A stretch of 64,000 bases of DNA from Anodontia alba (GCA_964016985.1 OZ024828.1:6786610-6850609); one strand, 5' to 3'. Counted from the stretch's first letter, positions 34,460 through 44,801 are shown. The notes: generated by a model from the letters alone, not told the origin. Numbers and translations are program-made.

Positions 34460-36153
34460 CCGTAAAAATTCTAATTAACGCCCTGGGCGTTTATTAGAAT
34501 CATGGCGATGGGCGCTTATTGGAGGCTGCAGTTTCATGGGAATAGCAAGAGACCATATTTTCTCAGAAGTGAACCGCCATCTTCTCAACGAGGACTAGTA
34601 TTACGACCTCCGTGTCTCAAGTTCCTCCGTGTCCGGTAGAACTACCTATTATTGAATGACGTCATAGTATACCGGGTATCATGGATTATAATCAATTGTT
34701 AACACTTAAAACGATGTATATACTCACATTGATCATGATAAATATGTTCATGGCTTTGAAATAAAACGCTACGATTTAACATGTTCTGTTTTCTTTTTAT
34801 CAACCTTATAAATGCTCATGTTGAGATTACAGGGTGCAAACGCTCCCGATAATCCCACTTTTATGTGAGAAGGTTAGAAATGCATTGGACGGCATTACTT
34901 TTTTTTCTTATTTCTGCTCAAAAACATAAATTCTGGGCGAACGTTCTCCGGATCACCTGCAATCTATGTTTAGAGCACAGACATGAAGGTAGAAATATGT
35001 CTCAACAGAAGGACAAGACGTTTTACAGTATCAAATACCGCGCACCACAAAGGGCACCAGACACTATTTAAACTCTTTGTTTATGTTTACTTATCGTCCG
35101 TCATGTTTTTCGGCTTTTAAAAACTGGAAACGCAAATGGAAACAAATCAATAGAATTGCATGAGTAGGGCTTAGAAATAAAAGAGTCACAGAAAATGTCA
35201 TCGGGTTTTCTCTCTTTTTTCTTCATTAATCACTCATTGTCTGTGGCATACGAGTCGTCTGTTTGCTCATCCTCCCCATTGGTGCCAAATTCCATTTAAT
35301 TGTACTCGTTGATTGCAAGGATTACTCAACAATTTTATGGTCAATGAATTATTCAGGAAGTACGAAAGTGCCGCTGTTGTTTTCATTTAATTTTGGTCAG
35401 TCCCTGTTATAGTCGCTATAAAAAGCGTTCATCATTTCTCTTAGGTTTTATTGTCACCAGGAATTGGAATGACGAGTCTGTTTTTTTTTTTTTTTTTCCT
35501 TTAAGTTTTGAGGTACAATAATTATTGATCGCCCCTCGTATGACCGGAAATAGTTTGGCGCTATCTTTTGATCTCATTGCGGCCTCGCTTCAAAAGAAAT
35601 CTGACATGGCTGTGTGCATGCTCGTTTCAGTGAAGTCTGTTATCAAAGGATATCACGTGTATAGGGTATCTTACCCATCGGGCACAGAACTTGTGTGTAA
35701 TTTGGAGCCTGAGAATGAACATAGTGACAGCGCCATTATTGTGAAAAAAGGGAACATTACCGTTGGTCATATTCCGGAAGGTCTATGTCAGCCTCTGACA
35801 CAGTTATTCCAGGACGGAAATATTGTGGACATTGAGTGTGTTATAACCGGGGAACCACGATCAGCAGAAGAAGGAACATTTGTACAAGGTGGTGGGCTTG
35901 AAATTCCATGCACATACCGTTTATTTGGGCTAAGAGAGAAAAAGGTTCACGTTCGTTCTGTGATAAAAAAACAGATACGCAAACTGACTGCATAAGGTAG
36001 GATTTTTGCCTTTTGTCCCGCATTTGTCTGTAATGGGCGTTTAATAGAGGCACCAACTTTCTCGGAAATGGACCAAAAATCCGCCATTTTTTTAGTTGAA
36101 ATTGGGGGGATGGGCGTTTATTAGAGCATGGGCGTTAATTAGAATTTTTACGG
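34460..36153 (+). mobile_element. 1694-bp TA-flanked transposon carrying a HIRAN-like ORF
   Basis: Perfect 24-bp TIRs: CCGTAAAAATTCTAATTAAC.. at 34460-34483 and its complement at 36130-36153. TA lies on both sides (34458-34459 and 36154-36155). The empty target survives in the neighbouring MITE copy at about 36659-36680 (GTCCAATTACCTATCAG). Subterminal GGGCGTTTATTAGA motifs occur at both ends. The only sizable ORF is the HIRAN-like one; no transposase is visible, so it is probably non-autonomous. TA duplication fits several superfamilies, including Tc1/mariner and ISL2EU, and the class is not settled. Confidence 0.9.
35540..35995 (+). CDS. HIRAN-like domain protein inside a transposon
   Basis: Intact 151-codon ORF. 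The first ATG is at 35540, because the upstream part of the open frame starts with TTG. Residues ~25-120 contain VSVKSVIKGYHVYRVSYPSG, NLEPENEHSDSAIIVKKG, ITVGHIPEG and GGLEIPCTYRLFG. This matches the plan of HIRAN-like domains (hydrophobic strand, then EP.N..D..AI.V, then VG..P). HIRAN domains bind 3' DNA ends in HLTF/Rad5-type proteins. Similar small proteins are common in mobile-element-rich invertebrate genomes, from my recollection. There is no helicase or nuclease partner in the element. An in-frame start after a long noncoding leader (34484-35539) suggests its own promoter, but none is recognised. It may be a captured passenger or a transposition accessory; both are inference. Confidence 0.7.
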   Translation: MTGNSLALSFDLIAASLQKKSDMAVCMLVSVKSVIKGYHVYRVSYPSGTELVCNLEPENEHSDSAIIVKKGNITVGHIPEGLCQPLTQLFQDGNIVDIECVITGEPRSAEEGTFVQGGGLEIPCTYRLFGLREKKVHVRSVIKKQIRKLTA

Positions 36154-36320
36154 TACCTATCAGTTTGTTAAATGTGGTTAATCAAATTATTTTTTCCTCA
36201 ATTCTGCAAACCTGATATGTCGAACTACGGATATCTCGAAGTATTTCAGAGAGTCCCTTGGAATTCGAGATAACGAGAGTCGACTGTATTTTTATCTATT
36301 TTATGTTGTTTTTTCTTCAG

Positions 36321-36398
36321 TTTCTGGTGATAGAAGGGGTACAGCTATTGTGGACCTCCATAAAAAAGAAGGATGTGGACTTGGCCTTATTATAGCAG
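36321..36398 (+). CDS. GRIP: GRIP exon: PDZ1 first part
   Basis: The gene encodes a cytoplasmic scaffold of the GRIP1/2 family, which uses PDZ domains to hold AMPA-receptor and ephrin/Eph tails in vertebrates. This exon has TTTTTTCTTCAG before it and GTAATA after it; entry phase 1, exit phase 1. It reads GDRRGTAIVDLHKKEGCGLG then LIIAG. The carboxylate-binding loop is GLGL. In mammalian GRIPs the equivalent block precedes GGxDKxGxPxVSNLRPGG, which is what the next exon encodes. The exon is boxed in by transposons: a MITE ends 34 bp before it and another starts 12 bp after it. Confidence 0.9.
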
Positions 36399-36410
36399 GT
36401 AATATATTTA

Positions 36411-36920
36411 CAGTTGACTCTTGTTATCTCAAACTTTGATAACTCGAACTACTGGCTAAGTCAAACTACAGTTGACTCTCGATATCTCGACCTCGCTTAT
36501 CTCGAATAACCGCTTATCTCGAAGTGAAAATCTGGTCCCTGCCTATACATGAAAACCTAACAACAGATGGAAAATATTGTAGAAAAGAGGAGAAATTGCT
36601 CCTAAGGAGCAATTTCTCCTCTTTTCCACAATATTTTCAATATATCTCTAATTTCAAAAGTCCAATTACCTATCAGTTTGTTAAATGTGGGTAATCAAAT
36701 TATTTTTTCCTCAATTCTGCAAAACTGATATGTCGAACTACGGATATCTCGAAGTATTTCAGAGAGTCCCTTGGAATTCGAGATAACGAGAGTCGACTGT
36801 AAATTTTGGATAATGTTGGTTTACTTAGCTTTATGTTCTTTGCATTTCAACTCCTGCTATCTGCAGTTACTGTTATCTCAAACTGAAATCCCTTGGTGTT
36901 TGAGATAACAAGAGTCCACT
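36411..36920. mobile_element. Older pogo/Tigger-like MITE hosting copy 2
   Basis: Left end CAGTTGACTCTTGTTATCTC after TA (36409-36410). Right end GAGATAACAAGAGTCCACTG, followed by TT rather than TA. The interior is interrupted by the younger MITE at 36469-36799. Its left end lies 12 bp after the donor of the PDZ1 exon. Confidence 0.75.
36469..36799. mobile_element. Pogo/Tigger-like MITE, copy 2 (uninterrupted)
   Basis: 331 bp, CAGTTGACTCTCGATATCTC..GAGATAACGAGAGTCGACTG, TA on both sides (36467-36468, 36800-36801). The central hairpin is GAGGAGAAATTGCTCCTAAGGAGCAATTTCTCCTC. Its sequence AAGTCCAATTACCTATCAG is the unoccupied version of the site that holds the HIRAN transposon in copy 1. Confidence 0.88.
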
Positions 36921-37669
36921 GTTTGTTGCACCACCAGAAAGCCTTTCTGTTGCATGATGGGCTTCTATTCAAGCAATAACGACTTCCAAAAAAAATGAAA
37001 GAACAAAATATCTGATAATGTCTAAAAAGTGCTGTCTGAATTGCAAACAGTGCAGACCCTGATCTAACCTGCTAGAGGAACAGGTTTTCTGGTTCTACAC
37101 TGTTTAGGGTAAATGTGAAGTGATGATCCATTAAGGGACTGGAGACTTAAGATATTGTTACCTCCATTCATTGTGAAAATATTACCTAAGGGGAGGGGGA
37201 CATTAATTTTGGTGTGGATCCTTTTGGCATCAGTGTCGTCGCACAATATCTTGTGAACCAGTGGTTGGATTTTTACCAAATTTTCATGGATGTATAAATA
37301 AGACATTAAGAATTGTTAGATTTTGGTGACCTTGACCCATTTTTCAAGGTCATAGCAGTAGAAAAATTGGAAACTCATGGTGTGGGGACGTCTGTTTTTT
37401 TGTTGTTTTTTTTCCATGTGCTGATGTAATTTTTTTTCTTCAAGAAATGTGTTATTTTGATACAGTCTATTTTGTGTCAGGGTAAGTATTGTCTTAATGT
37501 ATTTTGTGGAAATTTTGTATCACTTGAGTGTTCTGCTTTAGCACTAAAAGCATCAGACATCAGACATTTTCTTTTTTTGCTAGAGGGTGTGGTGCTAATA
37601 TCATAAGTAAATTGTTATGCAGATTCTGATGTTATTGATATACAAGTCACTATGAACTCTCCTGAGCTT

Positions 37670-37889
37670 TTAATGCTTAGCACTCTCGGTAAAAATTTTC
37701 AGCAGCTGACATACATATACTGAAATATTTTCCTTACTTTTCCCAGAAAACAGGATTTGACATTTCTTGCAAATTGTCTCCAGTGGAGAGAATTTGCATA
37801 AAATGTCAAGTCCTGTTTTCTGGGGAAAATACAAAAAATATCACTGATTTGTCATCTGCTGAATTAGCCCAGAGAGTGATAAAGGTTAA
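37670..37889 (+). mobile_element. TTAA-type hairpin MITE, family B
   Basis: TTAATGCTTAGCACTCTCGG..CCCAGAGAGTGATAAAGGTTAA, stem TTTGACATTTCTTGCAAATTGTCTCC and complement. Confidence 0.78.
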
Positions 37890-37939
37890 AGCAGTCTAGA
37901 TGACCAGTCAGTATTTTATATTTCTGATAAAACTATATT

Positions 37940-38143
37940 TTATTTAGTATGTTTGATAAACATTTCAGCTGACAGCATTTTGAAACATTTTTCTTATTTT
38001 CCCAGAAAATAGAGTTGGACATTTCATGCAGATTGTCCCAGGAAACAATTGGCTTGAAATGTCAAATAAATTGTCTAGGAAAAAGGAGAAAAGAATTGTC
38101 AGTCTGTCGTCTGCTGAGTTTACCCAAAGAGTGGTAAGGTTAA
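37940..38143 (+). mobile_element. Family B hairpin MITE, diverged
   Basis: TTGATAAACATTTCAGCTGACAGC..CTGCTGAGTTTACCCAAAGAGTGGTAAGGTTAA. The stem is partly eroded. It follows the previous B copy within ~50 bp. Confidence 0.65.
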
Positions 38144-38396
38144 ATTTAATTAAGTCATCGATACTATTCTGATGAGACCTCAATATATATATTTCCATAG
38201 AGACATACCAAAACATATACTTCTTTTAATATGTATTTAACAGATAATGGATTATCTAGGACCCTGGTTTTGTATTTATCATAAAAACGCAAAAAACTCC
38301 AGTTTCATGCTGTGTCAGAAATTATGAAGTTGGTGAACCTAACAAAAAGTTGTAATAACTTCATATTGTCCTCTGTCACCTGGGTGTCATATAACT

Positions 38397-38609
38397 TTAA
38401 CCCTTAGAGTGTCATTCAGAATTGCAGCAGATGACGTTCTAAACTGTTTTTATTTTCAGGTAAAATAAGGCTTGACATTTCATGTAAATTGTCTGCTAAG
38501 CAGACAATTCACATGAAATGTCAAGCCTTATTTTCCCCAGAAAATAATAGTAAAAAAATGAAAGGTCTGCTGTTGTTGTTTTAACTGGTGTACATGTATT
38601 AAGGGTTAA
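38397..38609 (+). mobile_element. TTAA-type hairpin MITE, family B
   Basis: TTAACCCTTAGAGTGTCATT..TGTACATGTATTAAGGGTTAA with TTAA at both ends. The perfect inner stem is CTTGACATTTCATGTAAATTGTCTGC and complement. Confidence 0.8.
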
Positions 38610-39639
38610 TTTTATAATAAATCTATTAAAACTGGTATTAAATCTGTTTTATTAAGTAAATTGGATTTTACAAAAATCCAGTCAAAGATAAATCATCCAT
38701 AAGTGTTATTTAATGTTAAAATCTCTAAAATTACATAAAACAAACCTCTCACTTATGTAGAAATTAGGTCAAATCAGGTTAATTACTGTATAAACCAGAA
38801 GAATGTGGCCTTTGGGAGAACAGATACATCTCCAAGGGAAGTTACTCTGGTGTGGGACTATTTGCCTTCCTTCCCATTGGAGATGCTCATAATGGAAAGA
38901 ATTACCCCCTCTGGGAGCAAATTCTTTCCTTTTAGAGTAGCACAGTGCTCCAGAAAAGGATTTCATACAGTGAGTGTTTTACCCCTGCTTTAAAACAATG
39001 CTGAAATGTCCATTCACAATACTTAAAATTGCCAGTCCAAAATTATCAACTTCTGATAAAAAAAAAAAAAATGGTTGGAAAATCTAACTTGTAAAGTGTA
39101 AATGTCTATTTAGAACAGGCATTTGGTCTTCTAAACTATGCATAAGCATAATGAATCGTCAGAGAGCATGCTATGTTGCCCTGACAATGATCATTTTCCT
39201 ATTAAAAGTAAAGTTCAATGAAAATTTTTACCCCTAAATTTGATTCCAGTACTGAAATCCAGTCTTACAAGAAGTATTTCTACCGGCTTTATTTTCAATG
39301 CTGATTTCCAAAAAATTCAATGCTGAAACACCTTTTGCTCCCTCTTATCTGTGGTCTAAGTAGTACTCCATTTTTTATAAGACCTCATCATGGAAAAATC
39401 AGGGAAAATTAAAAAAAAAAAAATCAAAGTTAAATTTATTTGGAAGTGCATAAAGACTCCAATTTTATACCCCTCCTTGTCATTGTTGCAGGGTATTATG
39501 TTATACCATTTGGTGTCTGTCCATCTATCCACCCTTTGTTTCTTACTGATGGCTTATTATTTATTCATTTCAAATTTGCTTACATATTAGTATCAGGGCT
39601 CAGTGGTTTGGGATTGTTGATGAGCGAAGTCCTTTACTA

Positions 39640-40028
39640 CGCTATAGGTAAATTCAGCAGGTGACAAACTAATTATTTTTTCTCATTTTTCCCAGAAAAT
39701 AGGCTTTTAAATGTACATTTCATAAAGACAATGTGCATGAAATGTTAATACCCAAGGAAAAAACAAAGCCTGAGGTGGCCGAGGGGTTAGTGCTCCCAGC
39801 TTTGGATCACAGGTCAAAATCCAGCTAAAGGCAGAATTCAGCTTGTGACTGTATGGCACTTTATTGCACAGAGCCTTTCATTATCACCCTTCCGCCATCT
39901 CGATATTGCTTAAATAATATTGAATGGGATGTAAAACACTAATTCAACATCATCATCATCTGGGATAAATAAGAAAAAAATTGAAAATGTCATTTGCTGA
40001 AATGTTTACCCAGCATGCTGAGTGTTAA
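39640..40028 (+). mobile_element. Family B hairpin MITE split by a SINE
   Basis: Arms AAATTCAGCAGGTGACAAAC..TTTTCCCAGAAAATAGG and GGGATAAATAAGAAAAAAATTGAAAATGTC..GTTTACCCAGCATGCTGAGTGTTAA. The SINE at 39767-39961 lies in its right arm. Its terminal TTAA (40025-40028) doubles as the left TTAA of the next D element. Confidence 0.65.
39767..39961 (+). mobile_element. tRNA-headed SINE, GGATGTAA-(ATC)n tail
   Basis: The head GCCTGAGGTGGCCGAGGGGTTAGTGCTCCCAGC looks like a tRNA-Leu/Ser-type 5' half. The B box region is degenerate (GGTCAAAATCC). The tail GGGATGTAAAACACTAATTC is followed by (ATC)n. Same family as 21808-21955. Confidence 0.7.
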
Positions 40029-40239
40029 CCCTTGCTATGCTGAATAAATTAAGATGCCACACCCATTTCTAATTTTCAACCAATCAGATTACTTGATCAA
40101 GATTGTTGATATAAATTCACATACTTAATGCCAAACAGTGCAGATCCAGATCAGTTGGCTTCTTCAGAAGCCAGCTGATCTGGATCTACACTGTTTGCAA
40201 AGTCAGGGTATATCCGGATTCAGCAGGACTAGGGTTAAA
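40025..40239 (+). mobile_element. TTAA-type hairpin MITE, family D
   Basis: TTAACCCTTGCTATGCTGAA..GGATTCAGCAGGACTAGGGTTAA. The central palindrome is AGATCAGTTGGCTTCTTCAGAAGCCAGCTGATCTGGATC. TTAA is present at both ends. Confidence 0.8.
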
Positions 40240-40736
40240 TTAGCAGAGTACACTTGAAGCATTTTCGGATGTCTGAAAAATGTTTTTTCACACTTACCAT
40301 AATAACCCTAAGTATTTGGACAGATAGGGCTTTGCAAACAGTGTAGACCCAGATCAGACACAGAAGAATGCGGTGCCTGATCAGGGTCTACACTGTTTGC
40401 TATACATACAGGAGTATTTTTGACACATCAAGAGGTAGTAGAATGGACTATATCAAATTTTAGGACAAGTATGGTAAGTAGGTAAGGTGCCCCAGTACTT
40501 AGGATAAATACGATAGTTCATTTACTGTATAGGCTATACTTTCACAGATATGTAGAGGATCTAAGACAACAGAGTATAAAGGCCTTGCAGATGATTCACA
40601 TGAAATGCCAAGTCTTATTTTTTTTCAGAAAAATTAAAAGATAATACTTTAGAATGTTGTCAGATACAATATTGAATGACGCTGTAAGGGTTAAGTCTAA
40701 GTTTTGTATGAATTGTCTCAATCCTTTCTTTTTCAG

Positions 40737-40800
40737 GTGGTACTGACAAAACTGTGAGACCACACATCTCTAATCTCAGGCCTGGTGGTATTGCTCATAG
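40737..40800 (+). CDS. GRIP: GRIP exon: PDZ1 middle part
   Basis: Acceptor TTTCTTTTTCAG, donor GTAAAT. Phase 1 in, phase 2 out. It encodes GGTDKTVRPHISNLRPGGIA then HR, the beta-sheet section after the carboxylate loop of PDZ1. The split Arg codon (AG/A) is the same intron position found in PDZ2, PDZ3, PDZ4 and PDZ5. A family A hairpin MITE begins 27 bp after the donor. Confidence 0.92.
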
Positions 40801-40827
40801 GTAAATTGCATTTATTACAATATGGAT

Positions 40828-41019
40828 CATAGCTCCAGGTTAGGCATACATTTCAAATGAAAAGTACTGATTTTGTTATTTCTCCAAGAAGACATATTGT
40901 GGGTACTCATTAGAAGTGCCTTTGTGGTGCCTCACTAGCTTCTAATGGGTACTCACAACATGTTTTGATGGAAAAATAAGTAAAATATTATCTGGATACC
41001 TCTCTTATCTAGAGCTTTG
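40828..41019. mobile_element. Family A hairpin MITE
   Basis: CATAGCTCCAGGTTAGG..CTTATCTAGAGCTTTG. Core CATATTGTGGGTACTCATTAGAAGTGCC and TAGCTTCTAATGGGTACTCACAACATG. Confidence 0.75.
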
Positions 41020-41482
41020 CTGAAATACTTAACTCTTAAAGTTATGCACAATATGCAAAAGTGCCATCATGAGGTGAACAGCAAAGAACAAACTCATCAT
41101 GTATCGATACATCATTCTCTCTTAGGACCTTTTATGTTTGTCAGTACATTTTGTAATATGCAATGGTTCTGTAAAACAAGCAACAAGACCCTGACCAGAT
41201 TGCTCAAACGTGCAGGCCGATCTGGGCCTTTATTGTCTCCATATGCAATGAGCCCCTTTTTACATAATGTGTTGTCATCCTGCAGCTACACTTGAGCACT
41301 GGAAAAGGGTTCTTCATGCCATACTGGAACTGCAAAGGAATAGATAATTATGCAAATACTCCCCGGGTTTCTAAGTGGACTGTTCCATCTTTCAATTTGG
41401 ACATGTTTATTGTTGTAAACAGGAATGCCAGATAAAAGTCAAGAACAGAATGGCAAATAGTATAGAGCTTGATGAGATGGCT

Positions 41483-41675
41483 CATAGGTTTAGATAAAGG
41501 GAGGGTATCCGGTAAATATTTTTCTTATTTCTCCACAAAACATATGTTGTGGGTACTCATTAGAAGTGCCTCGGCGAGGCGCTTCTAATGAGTACCCACA
41601 ACATATGTTTTTATGGAGAAATAAGAAAAATATCAATACTTTTTGATTGAAAAAAGCGCCTAAACTAGTGCTATG
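41483..41675. mobile_element. Family A hairpin MITE with visible target duplication
   Basis: CATAGGTTTAGATAAAG..TAAACTAGTGCTATG. The string GATGGCTC occurs on both sides at 41476-41483 and 41676-41683. A 7-8-bp duplication would fit a hAT-type element, though the exact border is ambiguous by one base. The stem is near perfect. Confidence 0.8.
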
Positions 41676-41805
41676 GATGGCTCATCTGGCTCTACACTGT
41701 TTGCTGAGATGTCTATTGTGGTCTGATGTGCATGGTTAAGCAGGCTGATGAGGGTGTTTGATGTTTACATATGGGCCACACCAAGTGAAAGGTTGTCTTC
41801 AGGCA

Positions 41806-41998
41806 TTATAGCTCTTGATGATACGATTTTTTCAATCCAAAAGTAATGATATTTTGCTTATTTCTCCAAGAAAACATATGTTGTGGGTACTCATTAGAAG
41901 TGCCTTGGCAAAGTCCTTCTAATGAGTACCCACAACATATGTTTTCGTGGAGAAATAAGAAAATATTTACCTGATTCCCACTCTTATTTAGACCTATA
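41806..41998. mobile_element. Family A hairpin MITE
   Basis: ATTATAGCTCTTGATGATAC..CTCTTATTTAGACCTATAG, with AGGCATT just before and AGGCATA just after. This is again a near 7-8-bp repeat. The full stem is present. Confidence 0.78.
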
Positions 41999-42090
41999 GG
42001 CATATTCAAAATATGCAGGTTCAGGTCATGCTGTACATTCCCACAATGTCTTCAAGGCTTTGTTGTCCATTGATACATTTCTGCAGTGAT

Positions 42091-42270
42091 TTAATCCTTA
42101 TCCTATTGAACCTGGATATGTTCCGAAGAAGTCAGCTGATCTGAATCTGCACTGTTTGCCTTTAAGTATGGGAATTTGAATCAACAACCTACATGTAGAT
42201 CAAGTGATCTGATTGGTTGAAAATTAGAAGTGGGCATGGCATCTTAATTTGTTCAGCATGGCAGGGGTTA
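42091..42270 (-). mobile_element. TTAA-type hairpin MITE, family D (reverse)
   Basis: TTAATCCTTATCCTATTGAACC..AATTTGTTCAGCATGGCAGGGGTTA. One half of the central palindrome is lost. Confidence 0.65.
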
Positions 42271-42370
42271 GTAAGTGACAGCAAAGAACCTGATTGGTCT
42301 ACACAGTTGCTGAGGCCTGTAGGTCTAAATATTTAGTGTAAATATTTTATGACATAGTCGTATAATTTAC

Positions 42371-42625
42371 ATCACTGGGACGTCCAACTGATATTGGCAT
42401 ACAGTTGGGAAAGGCCTGCTATTCTTGTAGCAGGTTTTGGTAGAGGAGGGATGTTTTTACTTCTTCTGATTCTTCACTTTCATTCATTTTCCTCTTTCTT
42501 CCCTGTCCCTCTATTTCATCTCCTCTACTGTCTCTTCTATCTCTTTTCTCCCTTTCTCTGGGAGACGACACAAAATGACTCACAAGGGTTCACATGTCGT
42601 TAAACCCCAACACAATCGATCAAAT
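42371..42625 (+). mobile_element. SINE, relative of 2402-2688
   Basis: Shares GGGACGTCCAACTGATATTGGCATACAGTTGG, the TTGTAGCAGG block, the pyrimidine-rich body and GGGAGACGACACAAAATGAC. Tail GTCGTTAAACCCCAACAC. Diverged; no clear target duplication. Confidence 0.7.
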
Positions 42626-42860
42626 TTGACTTACAGTAGATGTCCTAAAATTTAAAAGCTTTATTCTACATTTTTTGGACTAAATTTTGCCTTTTATGTA
42701 GTTATTTCTTAAAATACTTAGTGAAATGGCAAACAGTGAAGACCCTGATCAGATTGCTCCATCAGGAGCAGTCTGATCTGGGTCTGCACTGTTTGCATAT
42801 GCCCTTTCGTCTGGATCTTCGGTGAAGAAATTTTATGACATTTGCTGTACTATTTTGTAG

Positions 42861-43006
42861 ATCTGATTGCCTCGAAGTTGGGGATATTCTGCTGTCTGTG
42901 AATGGTATTCGTACCAGTGCTATGCGCCATGATGAGATTATAAGCCTGCTAAAGAATGCCGATGAGAATGTTAGACTGGAAGTAGAATATGAGTTACCAG
43001 AATGTG
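42861..43006 (+). CDS. GRIP: GRIP exon: PDZ1 last part
   Basis: Acceptor TATTTTGTAG, donor GTGAGA; phase 2 in, phase 1 out. It encodes [20 protein letters not shown] then [20 protein letters not shown] and VEYELPEC. The GD.IL.VNG loop, the helix with [10 protein letters not shown], and the VEYELP end are the conserved finish of GRIP PDZ1. The His at the start of the helix (RHDE) occupies the class-defining position of PDZ ligand pockets. Confidence 0.95.
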
Positions 43007-43397
43007 GTGAGAACCTTAAATCCTTAACTAATGGTTGTCTGTTTGCAACAGCCACCTTCATGTAACCAGGGGCAACAAGCTGCATCATAAACATGGTGAT
43101 ATGCATATAATCACAACTGTAATATTTGTTAGGATTTTTGACAAAATCACAAAGAGTGCATAATGCAACAAAAAATCACATGAGTGCAATAAACATATCC
43201 ATTTTAGTACTGCCTTTTACCAAACACACAGTCCATGTGACAGTGAATTTAGTGCATTAAATTAATATTCTGAATTTTATAAAACCCTTGTTAATTTTTC
43301 AAGATTTCTTAAATTTGTAACTAGCAAAAATAGGTGTCTTCATCATCATTATGACGTGTTGATAACAGCCCCTTTCATGGTTCCTTAAAGTATCATT

Positions 43398-43617
43398 TTA
43401 ACCCTAGTCCTGCTGAACCCGGATATACCCTGTCTTTGCAAACAGTGTAGATCCATATCAGTTGGCTTCTGAAGAAGCCAACTGATCTGGATCTACACTG
43501 TTTGCCATTAAGTGTATGAATATGAATTTATATCAACAATCTGGATCAAGTAATCTGATTGGCTGAAAATTAGAAGTGGGTGTGGCATCTTAATTTATTC
43601 AGCAGGTCAAGGGTTAA
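43398..43617 (-). mobile_element. TTAA-type hairpin MITE, family D (reverse)
   Basis: TTAACCCTAGTCCTGCTGAACC..TTAATTTATTCAGCAGGTCAAGGGTTAA. Perfect central ATCAGTTGGCTTCTGAAGAAGCCAACTGAT. TTAA at both ends. Confidence 0.82.
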
Positions 43618-43689
43618 CAAATATATATCCTGTCTACATTAGCTACCTCCCTATAACAGCCCATTTTCTGATTTACCGTAGTGTTTTGA

Positions 43690-44230
43690 GCTTGTCTGTG
43701 ATTCTGTCATTCAGACTTTTTTTCGTTTAATAACTTGAGAACCATTTGATGAAACCAGTTGATGAAATTAGACAAGATTTTGCACATGTATTGACGTTGA
43801 CCAGATCTAGGTTGGGATTGTTTACCCGTTAGTTTTCGCAAATTTACAACAGTTGTGGCCCTTGATTATCGTCAGAATTCCGTCTCTGCTAAATATCTTG
43901 AGAACGAATTGATGGAATTAGACTAAATTTTGCAGAGGCATTGATGTTGATCAGGTCTAGTTGGGATTGTTACGCATCAATTTTCGCAACTAGACAACAC
44001 AGTTATTGTCAAAATTTTGTTTCCACTCGATATCTTGTAAATAAATTGATGGATATGATCAAATTTTTAGGTTGTGATTGTTATGCATGAATTTCTGCGA
44101 ATTTACAACAGAGTTATGGCCTTTGATTATCTTCAGAATTTCATTTCTACTCAATATCTTGAGAACAAATCGATGGAATTAGACTAAATTTTGCTTATGC
44201 ATTGACATTTGTCTGTCTGTCTGTTATGTT
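43690..44230. repeat. Tandem ~150-bp units
   Basis: Three to four diverged units with ATCTTGAGAACAAATTGATGGAATTAGACTAAATTTTGC, ATTGATGTTGACCAGATCTAGG and GGGATTGTTA.GCAT. The style resembles the H and 19.3-20.6 kb arrays, but the sequence is distinct. Confidence 0.7.
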
Positions 44231-44547
44231 TTGTTTTATGAGCTGGGGTATCTAATAAGAACTGCTTATAGATATTTCTTGTTTTTCAGAGAAAAATAAG
44301 ACATTTCATGTGAATCTTCTGTCTAGTTTCAGAGAAAAGAACGCAAGACATTCCATGGGAATTATCTGCTAGGTAGATGGTTCACATGAAATGCCAAGCC
44401 TAATTTTCTCTGAAAAATAATAATAATGATAAAAAATATTTCAAAATTTCATCACCCGCAGTTATGAATGGCACTTTGGGTTACATCGTTTGTTTGTTTG
44501 ACATTGCTTAACCTTTAAAGTGCTATTGATGGGTTGATTATTTACAG

Positions 44548-44710
44548 GTCCTACAGATACATTTTCAGTACGCTGCAGGCAGCATACAATAGCTCTGGAC
44601 ACAGATTGCACCACATTTGGTTTCACCTTGCGGGGTGGTTCATGCCTGAACAGAATGAAATGTAGGCCTTTGACAGTCACCCAGATCAGACCTGGTGGAC
44701 CTGCAGACAG
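44548..44710 (+). CDS. GRIP: GRIP exon: PDZ2 first part
   Basis: Acceptor TTATTTACAG, donor GTGAGA; phase 1 in, phase 2 out. It encodes TDTFSVRCRQHTIALDTDCT, TFGFTLRGG, then PLTVTQIRPGGPADR. The carboxylate loop is FGFTLRGG and the VRPGGPADR-type block is a GRIP PDZ2 hallmark. Remnants of a B-type hairpin (TTAACCTTTAAAGTGC) end only ~20 bp before the acceptor. Confidence 0.94.
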
Positions 44711-44801
44711 GTGAGAAGAATTCACATGAGCCTCAACATACCTTCTGACATGATATTGTGTGCCCAACAAAAACTCAAATCAGCCAGTACATCGATGCAG
44801 T

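Larger units (their letters stand above)
34273..36286. mobile_element. Pogo/Tigger-like MITE, copy 1, split by a nested transposon
   Basis: Starts CAGTTGACTCTCGTTATCTC after TA (34271-34272) and ends GAGATAACGAGAGTCGACTG before TA (36287-36288). The inverted CAGT-type ends and TA duplications fit pogo/Tigger-type mariner elements. Its inner hairpin has GAAAATATTGTAGAAAAGAG and complement. It is the same MITE as 36469-36799, but a 1694-bp element sits inside it at the sequence AATTA/CC. It ends 34 bp before the PDZ1 exon. Confidence 0.85.

Noticed and set aside
41806..42009. Small ORFs with the motif CCGYSLE..SNEYPQ recurring at many positions
   Set aside because: The peptide is the translation of the family A hairpin stem and appears wherever the palindrome occurs, on either strand.
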